A DNA stretch of 64,000 nt from Lathyrus oleraceus (GCF_024323335.1 NC_066583.1:416094031-416158030); one strand, 5' to 3'; numbered from the stretch's first letter, positions 46,083-57,581 are shown. The notes: generated from the sequence alone by a model not told the origin. Numbers and translations are program-made.

Positions 46083-49000
46083 TTATGCGAAGTATTTTTT
46101 AACTGCGTCTGAGTTCACAGGGGAAGTGAAGTTTTCACCATCCATAGTTGCAAGCATTAAGGCCCCACCATCAAAAACCTTGGTGACAATATACGGTCCA
46201 TCATAGTTAGGAGTCCACTTGCCCCTGTGATCTGTCAGAGGAGGAAGGATCCTTTTCAACACTAAATCTCCGACTTGGAAACAACGAGGACGCACTTTCT
46301 GATCAAAGGCTCTCTTCATCCGACTCTGATACAACTGCCCATGACAAATGGCTGTCATTCGCTTCTCTTCGATAAGACTCAACTCATTGAACCTTGCCCG
46401 AATCCATTCAGCTTCGTCTAGCTTGACATCCAACAAGACTCTTAGAGAAGGAATCTCCACTTCAACAGGTAGGACTGCTTCCATACCATACACAAGGGAG
46501 TAAGGGGTTGCCCCGGTCGATGTACGTACTGAAGTGCGGTACCCATGCAAGGCGAAAGGTAGCATCCCATGCCAATCTCTGTACGTGACGACCATCTTCT
46601 GCACAATCTTCTTTATGTTCTTATTTGCCGCCTCAACAGCGCCGTTCATCTTAGGGCGGTAAGGGGAAGAATTGTGATGCTGAATGTTGAAGTTCTGACA
46701 CAACTCCTTCATCATTTTGTTGTTGAGATTAGAACCATTATCAGTAATGATTCTTTCGGGAATCCCATAGCGACAAATGATTTCTTTCTTGATGAAACGG
46801 GCAACCACATGTCTGGTGACATTCGCGAACGACGCTGCCTCGACCCACTTGGTGAAATAGTCGATGGCAACAAGGATGAAGCGATGCCCATTGGAAGCAG
46901 TCGGCTCAATCTTTCCAATCATGTCAATGCCCCACATGGCAAACGGCCACGGCGAAGACATCACATTCAGAGGATTCGGCGGTACATGCACCTTATCAGC
47001 ATAAATCTGGCATTTATGACACTTCCGAGCATACTTGAAACAATCAGATTCCATGGTCATCCAGTAATAACCCGCTCTTAACAATTTCTTAGCCATTGCA
47101 TGTCCACCGGCATGAGTACCGAAGGAACCTTCATGAACTTCCTGCATTAACATGTCCGCCTCGTGTCTGTCCACGCATCTGAGCAAAACCATGTCGAAGT
47201 TCCTCTTATACAGCACATTGTCTTTGTTCAAGAAGAAACTGCCTGCCAATCTTCTCAAAGTCTTTCTGTCATTGTTGGATGCCCCTGCAGGGTACTCTTG
47301 ATTCTTCAGAAAGCACTTGATATCGTGATACCAAGGCTTGTCATCGACTACTAGTTCAGTAGCAAACACATACGCGGCCCTGTCAAGGCGCATCACATCG
47401 ATCCTGGGAGCATGGTTCCAACGAATTACCTTGATCATGGAGGATAGAGTAGCAAGTGCGTCTGCCATCTGGTTCTCATCACGAGGTATATGATACAATT
47501 TTACTGTTGTGAAGAAAGTCAACAGTCTTCTCGTGTAATCTCTGTAGGGGACCAGAGTGGGCTGGAGAGTATTCCAATCACCATTCACTTGATTAATCAC
47601 CAGAGCTGAATCTCCGAAGATGTCCAGAGTCTTGATTCTCAGATCAATGGCTTGCTCAATGCCCAAGATACAGGCCTCGTACTCAGCTTCATTATTTGTG
47701 CACTCAAAAGTCAAACGAGCGGTGAAAGGTATGTGGGCACCTTTCGGAGTTGTAATGGCAGCACCAATTCCACTTCCTCTAGCATTGACAGCCCCATCAA
47801 ACAACAAAGTCCACTTTTCGTTTGGATCAGGTCCCTCCTCAACAACTGGCTCTTCACAGTCTTTCATCTTGAGGAACATGATGTCTTCATCAGGGAATTC
47901 AAACTTCATTGGCTCATAATCATCAATCGGTTGCTCGGCAAGGTAGTCTGACAGAATACTGCCTTTGATGGCCTTCTGTGACGTGTACTGAATATCATAC
48001 TCTGTTAAAATCATTTGCCAACAAGCGACCCTTCCGGTGAGAGCTGGCTTCTCGAATATGTATTTCACTGGATCCATCTTAGAAATCAACAAGGTAGTAT
48101 GGTTCAACATATACTGCCTCAGTCGGCGAGCAGCCCAGGCCAAAGCACAACAAGTTTTCTCAGGCTGCGAATATTTGATTTCACAGTCGGTAAACTTTTT
48201 GCTAAGGTAGTATATGGCATGCTCTTTTCGACCAGACTCGTCATGCTGTCCCAATACACACCCCATCGAGTTCTCAGTCACTGATAGGTACATTATCAGA
48301 GGTCTCCCAGGAACTGGAGGTATAAGGATCGGAGGTTTTTGTAGATACTCTTTTATCTTCTCGAATGCCCTTTGACAATCTTCATTCCACCTGATAGCCT
48401 GATCTTTCCTCAGCAATTTGAAAATTGGCTCACACGTGGTTGTTAGGTGAGAGATGAACCTTGCAATGTAGTTCAACCTCCCTAAGAAACTACGGACTTG
48501 CTTCTCTGTTCTTGGCTCTGGCATTTCCTGTATCGCTTTTATTTTGTCGGGATCCACCTCAATCCCTTTTCCGCTAACAATAAAACCCAGCAACTTTCCC
48601 GATCTCACCCCGAAAGTGCACTTGTTCGGATTAAGTCTCAGTTTGAATTTCCTTAACCGTTCAAACAATTTCTGCAGATTCACCAAATGTTCTTCTTCTG
48701 TCTGAGATTTGGCAATCATATCATCCACATAAACCTCGATTTCATGATGAATCATATCATGGAACAGAGTCACCATTGCTCGCTGATATGTTGCTCCGGC
48801 ATTTTTCAGACCAAACGGCATCACCTTGTAGCAGAAGGTGCCCCATGGGGTTATGAAAGTTGTCTTTTCCATGTCTTCTGGTGCCATCTTGATTTGGTTA
48901 TAGCCAGAAAAACCATCCATGAAGGAGAATACCGAGAACTGAGCTGTATTATCCACCAAAACGTCGATGTGAGGTAATGGGAAATCATCTTTAGGGCTAG

Positions 49001-49557
49001 CTCTGTTCAGATCCCGATAGTCGACACACATCCGTACCTTTCCGTCCTTCTTAGGTACTGGGACGATGTTCGCAACCCATGGCGGATAATTGGTGACTGC
49101 TAGAAACCCTGCATCCAACTGTTTTTGCACTTCTTCCTTTATCTTGACAGCCATCTCTGGTCTTGTTCTTCTGAGCTTCTGCTTGACCGGAGGACAACCT
49201 TCTTTGAGAGGCAAGCGGTGTACCACGATGTCTGTGTCCAGCCCAGGCATGTCCTGATAAGACCAGGCGAAGATGTCAACGTATTCTTGCAGCAATTCAA
49301 TCAGCCCTTTCTTCACATCATCTCCCAAAGCAGCCCCTATCTTGATTTCTCTCTTGGCGTCCTCGGTGCCGAGATTAATCACTTCAACAGACTCTTGATG
49401 CGGTTGAATAACCCTTTCCTCTTGTTTTAATAACCTGGTAAGCTCTTCAGGGAGTTCACAGTCTTCATCACCCTCTTCTTCAGCTTGAAAGATTGGATTT
49501 TCAAAGTCGAAACGAGCCATAGCAGAACCGTTATCAATAGGATCCGGTGTTGTGCAT
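46083..49557 (-). CDS. pol: Pol: reverse transcriptase, two RNase H domains, integrase
   Basis: Copies element RNA into DNA and inserts it into the genome. The frame is open from 49724; I start it at 49557, the predicted exon start, because the ATG at 49724 lies in the intron. Numbered from 49724: acidic N-terminal region (about 55-150); RT with VDYRDLNRASPKDDFPLPHID and YVDDM near 332-336; a first RNase H (about 450-560) whose usual first Asp is missing (MYLSVTENSMGCVL); an archaeal-type RNase H (about 640-765) with FDGAVN, NEAEYEA, GDSALV and MADAL as D-E-D-D; integrase HHCC (about 860-895) and D-D-E near 931, 995 and 1030. It ends DAVKKYFA. A degenerate first RNase H plus a second one is typical of the Tat clade. 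No break seen. Confidence 0.95.
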
Positions 49558-49805
49558 CTGCATGAGTGATGGTATGTGCTTATGAGTGTGAACAAGAAGT
49601 GAAAACTAAACAAAACATTGCCATTTTTTTTATTTTGAAAAACTGCAAAAATAGAAAGACAGGGAACGGAATATTTGAATGCAAAAAGACGTCCTTTATT
49701 TATGATAAAAAATGCAAGTGTCACATAGATGGGCCCTACAATGAGTCATTACGCCCTGGGCGGAACGTAAGACTTGGATATGCATGAATAAACAAAGAAA
49801 ATTAC
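49558..49805 (-). other. Predicted 248-bp intron between protease and RT
   Basis: Donor GAAGA|GTAATT overlaps the gag-pro stop codon (49804-49802); acceptor CATGCAG|ATGC lies at 49558. Splicing joins GA to A, making a Glu codon, and continues in the pol frame with CTTPDPIDNG. The outer element keeps the same donor, acceptor and phase (57582-57856). A spliced intron at this place is established for Ogre elements; for this copy it is inferred. Confidence 0.7.
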
Positions 49806-52800
49806 TCTTCAAGAAGAGTGACTTGGACAATCTCCTCAGAGGACCAATGGTTGATGACTTCACCCGGGATCCTCGGACGCACCCAGTTGTCAATGTCATA
49901 ATCACTATCCCCATCTTCTTCGTTGACTGCAGAGACTTGACCATACTGAATGATGCCAGCACTGGAGAAAGTGATCGGCCCCTGAAGTGTTGTAGAAGTC
50001 AAAACTGGCTGATACCCAATCCCGAATCTATCTTCTTTCACTAGTAATTCCAACAGGCGCCCCCAACTGGGAGCAACACCTGAATCCACCACGGCCCGTG
50101 CCTGTTTAAAGGATGAGATAGAAGCACCCGCTTTAACCTCTTCCACCGGAGCTGCATCCTTAACTTGAACTGACTCAAAAGCCTGACACAGAGTCTCATG
50201 AATTTCACCTTCTACTTCTACATACTTGAATGTAGACAGGTTACTGACCAGGATGTCCTCCTCACCACAGACGGTGATAATTCGTCCGTTGACCGGAAAC
50301 TTAATCTTCTGATGTAGAGTTGAAGAGACTGCCCCGGCATTATGGATCCAAGGACGACCCAGCAGGCAACTGTAGGAAGGACTGATATCCATCACGTAAA
50401 AGACAGTGTTGAAGGTTTGTGATCCAATCAGAATTGGCAATTCTACCTCTCCAAACACCGATCTCTTAGAGCCATCGAAGGCTCTAACAATAAGATCTGA
50501 AGGTTTCAAGACCAAACCCTCTACTTCTAACTTTGACAGGGCTCTCTTGGGTAGCACATTGAGAGAGGAGCCTGTATCCACCAGAACATGCGATAGCACG
50601 GTGTCTCTGCACTCCATCGAGATGTGCAGAGCCTTGTTATGATTGCGTCCGGCTGGTGTTAAGTCAGAATCGGTAAAACCCAACCCGTTGCCTACATGAA
50701 CATTTGCAACGATCCCTTCTAGTTGGTTTACTAAGATCTCCTGAGGCACATATGCAGCATTAAGAACCTTCAGAAGTGCCTCCCTGTGTGCCTCCGAACA
50801 CAACAGGAGTGAGAGAATGGATATCTTGGACGGAGTCTGAATCAACTGATCGACTACCTTGTAGTCGCTTTTCTTTATGATTCTCAGAAGCTCGTCCACA
50901 TCCTTTGCAAAAGTGGGCTCAGAACCAGCCTGTGGTGCAAAGGTACCCTCATTCACGACTTGCTTGCCTTTGGTTTTCGCCACAGCATCAGCATTATCAG
51001 CTTGGGTAACCGGTGGTGAGAACAATCTACCACTTCTGGTGAATCGCTCGATTCCACCAACATTGTCCACTGCGGGACCTTCGACTTCAAATTCCGGCTT
51101 CTGACCCTCTTCTACTTTCAGTGGCCGTTTCACCCTATGATCGTGGGTGTATACATTCCCCCCATAATGCCACGGAATGGCCCTTTCACTGGTGAAAGGT
51201 AAAGGACCAGGGGTTGTGATGGTCATAGTAGATCGTCGCACTGGTGGCACGGGTTGCGCTTCTGGCACACTGATCTGATTAGTTGGATAGAAAATAGTGA
51301 TAGTAGCAACATCACAGTCGTACCCGGAAATCTCATTCATTGAAATGCAAGCATCCGAAACATCGGGATCAAGTTCAATTACATCAGGATTATCCACATT
51401 GGAAAAAATAAATACATCATCACGGGTTACAGAATCAGTAGGAACAACATCTGCGAATTCATCAGTAGCATCTTCAAACCCTTCTTCCTCAACCCCTTCC
51501 ACAAACTCTTGGACAGACAAATCTTCAACCTGGAGGATACCTTTGTCGAGCAAGGCCTGGATACCCTGCTGTAGCTTCAAACAACCTCTACTCTGAGTGG
51601 CACAATCCAAACAACCCTTCCCACAACCGGGGAAAACATCGGCCTTTAGCAAGCATCCTTTGATATCCAACAATGGAGTCTTCAACTTCAACACATCCTT
51701 AATGGACTTGGCTTTTCCCTCTATCATGTTAACGTTCGCACCACCATGCTGGGGCATGGGATTGTTGACGACATTCGGAGCCGGTGCAAGGTCGATGGCC
51801 TTTGAATCTATGAGGTCCTGAACTACGTGCTTAAAAGCTTTGCAGTTCTCAATATTATGGCCAGGTGCCCCAGAGTGGAAGCTACACCTAGCGTTGGCGT
51901 CGTAACCCACCGGAAGTCTACCAACAGGAGGAGCCAGAGTGCGCAGTTGCACAAGTTGTAGTTGTTGAAGACTAGAAAGCATCTGAGCGTACGACATTGG
52001 AAGGGTGTCGAAACGCCGGTCCATCATCCTTTGCCTCTGTTGATAAGCGGGTCTGTTACCCGGTTGTTGCTGCTGTTGATACTGAGCTGGTTGACGTTGT
52101 GATTGTTGTTGTTGTAGTGGCGCTGCAGCTGGAATGGTCACAGCCGCAACATACGGTTGCTGATGATAATTCTGAAAGTTATTCCTCCGGTTATCCCTGT
52201 TCTGATAAGAAGATATGGCATTTGCATCCCCTTCTCTCCTCTTCTGTCCCTGAATGAACGGCTTCTTCACCCCTGATGAGGATCCACCTCCACTCTGGCT
52301 CTTATAGGTCTTTAGGTAATTCTCCACCCTTTCTCCAGTAGAGACCACATCAGCAAAGTTGGAAGCATTGCAACCTACCAGACGCTCCAAGTAAGGTCCG
52401 GGCAGAGTATTCATGAACATGTTGGCCATTTCCTTTTCCAACATAGGAGGCTGAACACGGGAAGCTGTATCCCTCCAGCGTTGAGCGTATTCCCTGAAGC
52501 ACTCATTGCTTTTAAGAGACAGATTCTGAAGTTGAGTTCTGTCCGAAGTCATGTCTGCATTATACTGATACTGCTTCACGAAAGCCTCTGCCACATCCCT
52601 CCAGCAACGGATGTGGGCTCTGTCCAGCCTCATATACCATTCCAAGGATGCCCCAGCCAGGCTGTCCTGGAAGAAGTACATAAGTAGCTTCTCGTCGTCA
52701 GAGTATGCAACCATTTTACGGAAATAGGCTTGCACGTGAGTTTTGGGGTAAGAGCTGCCATTGTATTTGTTAAATATCGGGACTTTGAATTTCGGTGGCA

Positions 52801-53185
52801 CTCTCACACCTGGGACCAGCCCCAAGTCAGCAACATCTACTCCCAGAAGATTCTGTCCTTCCACTGCTTTCAACCTCTCTTCCAATCTTTTAAACATGGG
52901 GTCCATGCCGAAGTCTTCCTGAAGCAAAGGGAACTGATCATCCTGACCATCCTGAATAGGTTGTTGATCTAGGTTGATATGCGGGATCGGGATAGGCCCC
53001 GGTCCATTGGGACCATTAGCCTCTCCTGCTGGAGGATCAGCCAACGTCTCCGGTTGAGTAATAGGGGGATCCCTTTGTACCAACAATCTAAGCTCCTGTT
53101 GTCCTTGTGCCACCCCTTGAACCAAGTCCATGAACGGATTCATGCGAATCTTCATCTCGGCGAGCTCTGCTTGTAGGCTCTCCAT
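49802..53185 (-). CDS. gag-pro: Gag-protease polyprotein (1127 codons)
   Basis: Gag makes the particle; the aspartic protease cuts the polyprotein. The start Met at 53185 is followed by a short helical segment that is conserved at the outer gag start. Residues about 130-300 form the retrotransposon gag domain (FQDSLAGASLEWYM, CWRDVAEAFVKQY, FREYAQRWRD). A Gln-rich region follows, then a variant zinc knuckle CSFHSGAPGHNIENC (CX2HX5HX4C) near 430. Protease lies near 870 with VLVDTGSSLNVLP and SCLLGRPWIH. The tail (SFKQARAVVDSG, WGRLLELLVKEDRFGIGYQP) is shared with the outer copy. The stop overlaps the predicted splice donor, so unspliced RNA gives gag-pro and spliced RNA gives gag-pro-pol (inference). 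Confidence 0.93.
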   Translation of the reverse strand: MESLQAELAEMKIRMNPFMDLVQGVAQGQQELRLLVQRDPPITQPETLADPPAGEANGPNGPGPIPIPHINLDQQPIQDGQDDQFPLLQEDFGMDPMFKRLEERLKAVEGQNLLGVDVADLGLVPGVRVPPKFKVPIFNKYNGSSYPKTHVQAYFRKMVAYSDDEKLLMYFFQDSLAGASLEWYMRLDRAHIRCWRDVAEAFVKQYQYNADMTSDRTQLQNLSLKSNECFREYAQRWRDTASRVQPPMLEKEMANMFMNTLPGPYLERLVGCNASNFADVVSTGERVENYLKTYKSQSGGGSSSGVKKPFIQGQKRREGDANAISSYQNRDNRRNNFQNYHQQPYVAAVTIPAAAPLQQQQSQRQPAQYQQQQQPGNRPAYQQRQRMMDRRFDTLPMSYAQMLSSLQQLQLVQLRTLAPPVGRLPVGYDANARCSFHSGAPGHNIENCKAFKHVVQDLIDSKAIDLAPAPNVVNNPMPQHGGANVNMIEGKAKSIKDVLKLKTPLLDIKGCLLKADVFPGCGKGCLDCATQSRGCLKLQQGIQALLDKGILQVEDLSVQEFVEGVEEEGFEDATDEFADVVPTDSVTRDDVFIFSNVDNPDVIELDPDVSDACISMNEISGYDCDVATITIFYPTNQISVPEAQPVPPVRRSTMTITTPGPLPFTSERAIPWHYGGNVYTHDHRVKRPLKVEEGQKPEFEVEGPAVDNVGGIERFTRSGRLFSPPVTQADNADAVAKTKGKQVVNEGTFAPQAGSEPTFAKDVDELLRIIKKSDYKVVDQLIQTPSKISILSLLLCSEAHREALLKVLNAAYVPQEILVNQLEGIVANVHVGNGLGFTDSDLTPAGRNHNKALHISMECRDTVLSHVLVDTGSSLNVLPKRALSKLEVEGLVLKPSDLIVRAFDGSKRSVFGEVELPILIGSQTFNTVFYVMDISPSYSCLLGRPWIHNAGAVSSTLHQKIKFPVNGRIITVCGEEDILVSNLSTFKYVEVEGEIHETLCQAFESVQVKDAAPVEEVKAGASISSFKQARAVVDSGVAPSWGRLLELLVKEDRFGIGYQPVLTSTTLQGPITFSSAGIIQYGQVSAVNEEDGDSDYDIDNWVRPRIPGEVINHWSSEEIVQVTLLEE

Positions 53186-54275
53186 CGCTCTCTGTTGATT
53201 CCTTCGGGTACCGTATCGGTGAATGCCTGAGTCAGCTATCCTGCTAGTGGGACACCAAACAAACTGAGAACACTGTGGCGGTACCTGTTATGCAAGACAT
53301 GCGGATGACTATGCAAATGCAATGACATGTTTATCAATTCCAAAAGTATTCTACCCCCTTGATTCCAGTCTCACATTTGATAAACAGTGTAAGAAGAAAA
53401 CCCCGACTAGAATCAAGAAGAAGATTTAAACCTCCTTGAAAAGGATAAACATGTGTTAAATGATATGAATGCAAATGATGTGATGATGTGAATGCAATGC
53501 AGTGGCATGTCAATCAGGATTGCTGTATCTGCTTGAACATCTGTCAGGTTACACTGTCTGAAGAGAGAACCACTGAGGAATATAATACAAGATCCAAGCT
53601 CTACTTTAGAAAACCGGGTTGGTTGGAGGTTAAGGTTTCCTGAATTTAGCCCGCCCCTCACTAGTAAGTTCTAAGAACAGAAGTTCGTCAACTTCAGCCC
53701 TTCAGTCGCGAATAATACGTTTACCACTGAAGGTTTGGCATTATTACGGGATAAAAGACCTCCACTGACTCCCCTCAACAGGACATCCTAAAGCAAGTTC
53801 CCAGTCTCGGGGTCCTCGGGTTGATCGGCGAGAATGCGCCCACCAGAGCTAACATAATCACGTCTCGGAGGAGAGGCCTTGACTGAGTTCCCGGGAAATG
53901 GTCACCAGAGTCGACAATTTCTAAAGGAACATCATGTCGTTACGGAACATCCGTAGGACATAATATATCCAAGAGAAACCTCGTCTGGGTGTGGTTCTTC
54001 ACGAACAACTTAACGTAGCAACATGCCACGCAAGCCTCATGATCATCCACTCTAAAACCTGTGTGTACACTCAAGCCTGGGTAATGGGCTTATCTCTCGT
54101 AGAACATCCCATCCCAACAAACAAACAACAGCTCCAACAGATACAGCAGATGAATGCAAGCAAGTAAGTAAATAAAATATACAAAAGCATGAACACCCAC
54201 TAAACAAGAAAATCACACAAGCTATGAGGGACTCGCTTAGGGAAGATGGACCAGCAAGAGGCCAACTTCTTAGTG
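53186..54275 (-). other. Leader between primer site and gag
   Basis: About 1.1 kb without a long frame of its own; the 158-codon frame at 54052-54528 crosses the LTR edge and shows no domain. The absence of an upstream ORF differs from typical Ogre elements. Confidence 0.7.
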
Positions 54276-54293
54276 TCCCCAGCAGAGTCGCCA
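54276..54293 (-). other. Primer-binding site, tRNA-Arg type
   Basis: The minus strand reads TGGCGACTCTGCTGGGGA two bases after the LTR end. From family knowledge this is the tRNA-Arg primer site of Ogre/Tat elements. Confidence 0.85.
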
Positions 54294-54295
54294 GC

Positions 54296-56244
54296 TGTCG
54301 CAACCTGAAAAATACAGTGTGCGAGAAAACAACCGGCGAAAGAAAATGACAGAAGAGTCGCCATCGTGCGTTATTTATCCCAAGGGAGGGAAAGGAAACG
54401 CTCGAAGTAAACCTGAAAAAGGAAAGGACAAGACGGGGTCTCGCAACCAAATCTTGGGTTCGGGAGTCGGTTATGCGAAGGGAAGGTATTAGCACCCCTA
54501 CGCATCCGTAGTACTCTACGGGATCCACTTTTGTAGTTTTTGTCTAAAGGGTGTGGGTTTACCTAATGTGTTTATTTACTAAAAAGGTTAAGAGAAATGA
54601 CTCGCGCGGATGTCGCATCCACTGCATACGTATCTCATCTGAATATGAGAATCAGAGTCTTCGTAGCTCGGCTGACCTATGGGTTGGGGATGTGTGCTCA
54701 CTAAGACATCGCGTCTTATGCCTACGTATCTCATCTGGAATGAGAATCAGAGCAAGCCGTAGTTCGGCTAACTACGGGGTTGTGGATCGGGTTTTGGACG
54801 AACAACGTCACTACGCAATCTACCGGATGCTCGACCTTTGGAGACTTACTCGCCTGTAGTAGAAGGAGTAAACGTGCGTTATGGTTTTTAGGGTTTGGGA
54901 TGCTCGAGGGCAAACAGGCAGTCCTTGACGAAGGAACCGCGCTACCTGTGGGGATACGAATACAAAACACAAAACATGTATCTTAAAGTAAAATGCCACC
55001 AAGGGGCTCAAACATTGCCTCCTATCGAGGTCTTCCAGCTAAGAAAGCGATAAAGTACGAGAAAGGGAAAAAATTACCACACGGATAAAGATCCGAAGTT
55101 ACAGCAACTAAAAGATTAGCAACCCTGAGATCTCTCCAGCTAGACCATCAAAGAAAATCAGTCAATACGAGTAGTCAGAATAAACCTCCGAATGGTATCC
55201 CTGCAAGAGTATATGAATCCTCACGAAAACTCGACAAAAAGGTTAGACAAACAAGATGAGATCCCGGGAAAACAATGGCATGGCAACGCCAAAGACAGGT
55301 TAGAACAAAACAGAACAAAAAGCAGATACTGTCACGTTCGCGACTGCTTCGCCTAGCGAAGGCTTAGCGAAGCTTCGCTACAGGCTCGCCTAGCGAAGCG
55401 GCTAGCGAAGGCCTGCGGGTTTTGGATTCCTCCTTGATAACAGTTCGATCTCTATGATCCGAAACCCTGTGGTATCCAACTCATAAACGAAAATGATTAA
55501 AACATTCAAGATATTGTTATACATATTCATACACAAATATAAACCCGTGGGCAAAACCAAATGTTACCTCATATATTCACAATATTCGAATTCGAGGCGT
55601 AAAGTAGTAGGAACAAAGGTATACCTGATGAGAGAGACTGATTAGGATTGAATGGTGCGGCCGGATCTGCAAAGTAGCACCAGGGTTCGTGTGAGGCGAA
55701 GTGAACTTCTCAGAGCTGCCTGAAGGTTGCTGCAGAGTAGTTCCTAGGTCTCCTTCTCCAGTCTCTGGTCTTTTCTGTTCAGCCAGTGTTCAGGGTTTAT
55801 TTCATTGACTACTCTGGTATTTATAGGTCAAATTTCGCAGCTTGTGGGCTTTGAATGAGGACAGCTCAGGCCCAAAACTTTCTGATATTTCTGGAATGCG
55901 CGTCCTTCGCCTAGCGAAGGATTTGCTCACCTAGCGAGCATGACAGTACTCTTCGCTAGGCGAAGCATCTGCTCGCCTAGCGAGCATGACAGCTCAGCAG
56001 CAGATTCTTGCTTCTTCCAGCTTGGCGATTTGCACGGTGAATAGGCCTCATCTGGCCCTGTTGGTAGTACCTCATGTCTTTTCCTTGTGTTGACTGACCA
56101 TTTGAATAAAACTCACAAAGTGTCCTGGATGATGTCCGAGCTTCTTGGAGCTAATCCCGATTGACATGATGCAATGTGGTATGAAATGCTAAATGACCTA
56201 AAAATGAATGCATGAGTGAGGAGGGCAAATTTTGGGGTGTTACA
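54296..56244 (-). repeat. 5' LTR of the inner element (1949 bp)
   Basis: In element direction it starts TGTAACACCCC at 56244 and ends GGTTGCGACA at 54296, next to the primer site. It contains the active promoter (TATA at 55818-55825), hairpin clusters at 55904-55987 and 55347-55411, and a primer-site look-alike (GGTGGCGACTC with changes, about 65 bp before the LTR end). Confidence 0.97.
55818..55825 (-). promoter_or_regulatory. TATA box of the inner element promoter
   Basis: CCTATAAATACC on the minus strand, about 420 bp into the 5' LTR. Transcription would start some 30 bp further along the minus strand (inference). Confidence 0.65.
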
Positions 56245-56249
56245 ATACT
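56245..56249. other. Target-site duplication, right copy (ATACT)
   Basis: Identical to 41922-41926, and the two host halves match one uninterrupted stretch of pol in the inner element. Confidence 0.95.
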
Positions 56250-57581
56250 GTCTCAGTCGGCGAGCAGCCTATGCCAAAGTACAGCAAGTTTTCTCGAGCA
56301 GTGAATATATTGTTTCACAGTCGGTAAACTTTTTGCTAAGGTAAATTGCATGCTCTTTTCGACAAGACGCGTTATGCTGCCCCAGTATGTACCCCATAGA
56401 CCCCTCGAGGACCGTCAAGTACAGAATTAATGGTCGTCCCTCCACGGGAGGCATCAGAATCGGAGGCTCCTGCAAATATTCTTTTATTTTTTCAAATGCC
56501 CCTTGGCAATCATTATTCCACCTGACCGTTTGATCTTTTCTCTTCAACAGCTTGAATATGAGTTCACACGTGGCTGTTAGATGAGATATGAACCGTGGAA
56601 TGCAGTTCAATCTATCTAAGAAACCACGAACCTTCTTTTCTGTTCTCGGTTCAGGCATTTCTTGTATTACTCTTTTTTTTAGAAGGATCGACCTCGATTC
56701 CTCTTTTCTTTCAAAATAAGCCTCAGCAATTTACCGGACCGTACTCCAAAAGTGCACTGATTCAGACTCAACCTCAGTCTGAATTGTCTCAACTGGTCAA
56801 ACAACTTGCCCCGGTCTACCAGATGCCCCTCTTCTGTCTGGGACTTTGCTATCATGTCATCAACATAGCATTCGATTCTACGATGAATCATATCATGAAA
56901 CAAAGTCACCATGGCCCTCTGGTAGGTAGCACCGGCGTTCTTGAGACCGAATGGCATCACCTATAGCAACAAGTGCCTCATGGTGCGACGGACGTTGTTT
57001 TCTCCATATCATCTGGCAACATCTTGATCTAATTATAGCCAGAAGAGCCATCCATGAAGGAAAACATCGAGAACTAAGCCGTATTATCCACCAACACATC
57101 GATGTGAGGTAATAGGAAGTCATCCCTCGGGCTAGCTCTGTTCAAATCTCGGTAGTCCACACACATTCTCACCTTCTCATCCTTTTTCGGCACCGGCTTC
57201 TGCTTCACTGGAGGACAGTCTTCTCTCGACGGTAGCTTGTGCACAATGCTATTGGTATCCAACCCTGGCATATCTTGATACGACCAGGCGAAGGTATCAA
57301 CATATTCTTTCAACAGGGCTACCATTCTGCTCTCGACATTTGCCTCCAGAGCGGCCCCAACTTTCACTTCCTTCTTGACCTTCTCGGTGCCTGAATTGAC
57401 AATCTCAACTTGCTCCTCGTGCGGTTGAATCACCTTCTCCTCTTGTTTCAACAACCTGGCTAATTCCTTCGGCAGTTCACAATCTTCTTCGCCTTCTTCG
57501 TCGGCATGGTAGATCGGATTGTCGAAGTCATATAGAGGTGTAACCGAATTGTTATCAATGAGATCAGGAGAATGATCGCAT
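56245..57581 (-). pseudogene. pol: Outer pol, upstream part: RT and first RNase H
   Basis: From the predicted exon start (CDHSPDLIDNN) it reads an acidic region (DCELPKELARLLKQEEKVIQ), RT (VDYRDLNRASPRDDF), YVDDM near 56860, and the degenerate RNase H (QGAFEKIKEYLQEPPIL, KEHAIYLSKKFTDCE). Relative to the inner protein, 38 codons are missing between PPVKQK and PVPKK, leaving the frame open. A TAG at 57074 replaces a Gln codon (CAG in the inner copy). Further stops and at least one frameshift (around 56660-56700) follow, and a TAG replaces a Trp codon just before the insertion point. Non-functional; the inner element landed within the first RNase H. Confidence 0.88.

Larger units (their letters stand above)
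41927..56244 (-). mobile_element. Young, apparently intact Tat/Ogre-clade Ty3/gypsy element (inner)
   Basis: 14,318 bp, minus strand, with two 1949-bp LTRs (TGTAACACCCC to GGTTGCGACA in element direction), a tRNA-Arg-type primer site and a polypurine tract. It has two long uninterrupted frames (gag-pro 1127 codons, pol 1213 codons) and a perfect ATACT target duplication. RT before integrase and two RNase H domains place it in the Ty3/gypsy Tat clade. The spliceable gap between protease and RT is an Ogre trait, but the leader lacks the extra ORF typical of Ogre. About seven LTR differences (99.6 percent identity) indicate a recent insertion. All catalytic residues I can check are present, so it may be autonomous. 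Confidence 0.95.

Noticed and set aside
50406..52257. Plus-strand frames of 65-99 codons opposite gag-pro
   Set aside because: Shadows of the long minus-strand frame.
54276..54293. Possible tRNA gene at the tRNA-complementary sequence
   Set aside because: Only 18 bases match a tRNA 3' end and they sit at the primer-site position.
54052..54528. 158-codon frame crossing the LTR-leader border as a possible extra Ogre ORF
   Set aside because: Starts inside the LTR, covers the primer site and shows no domain.
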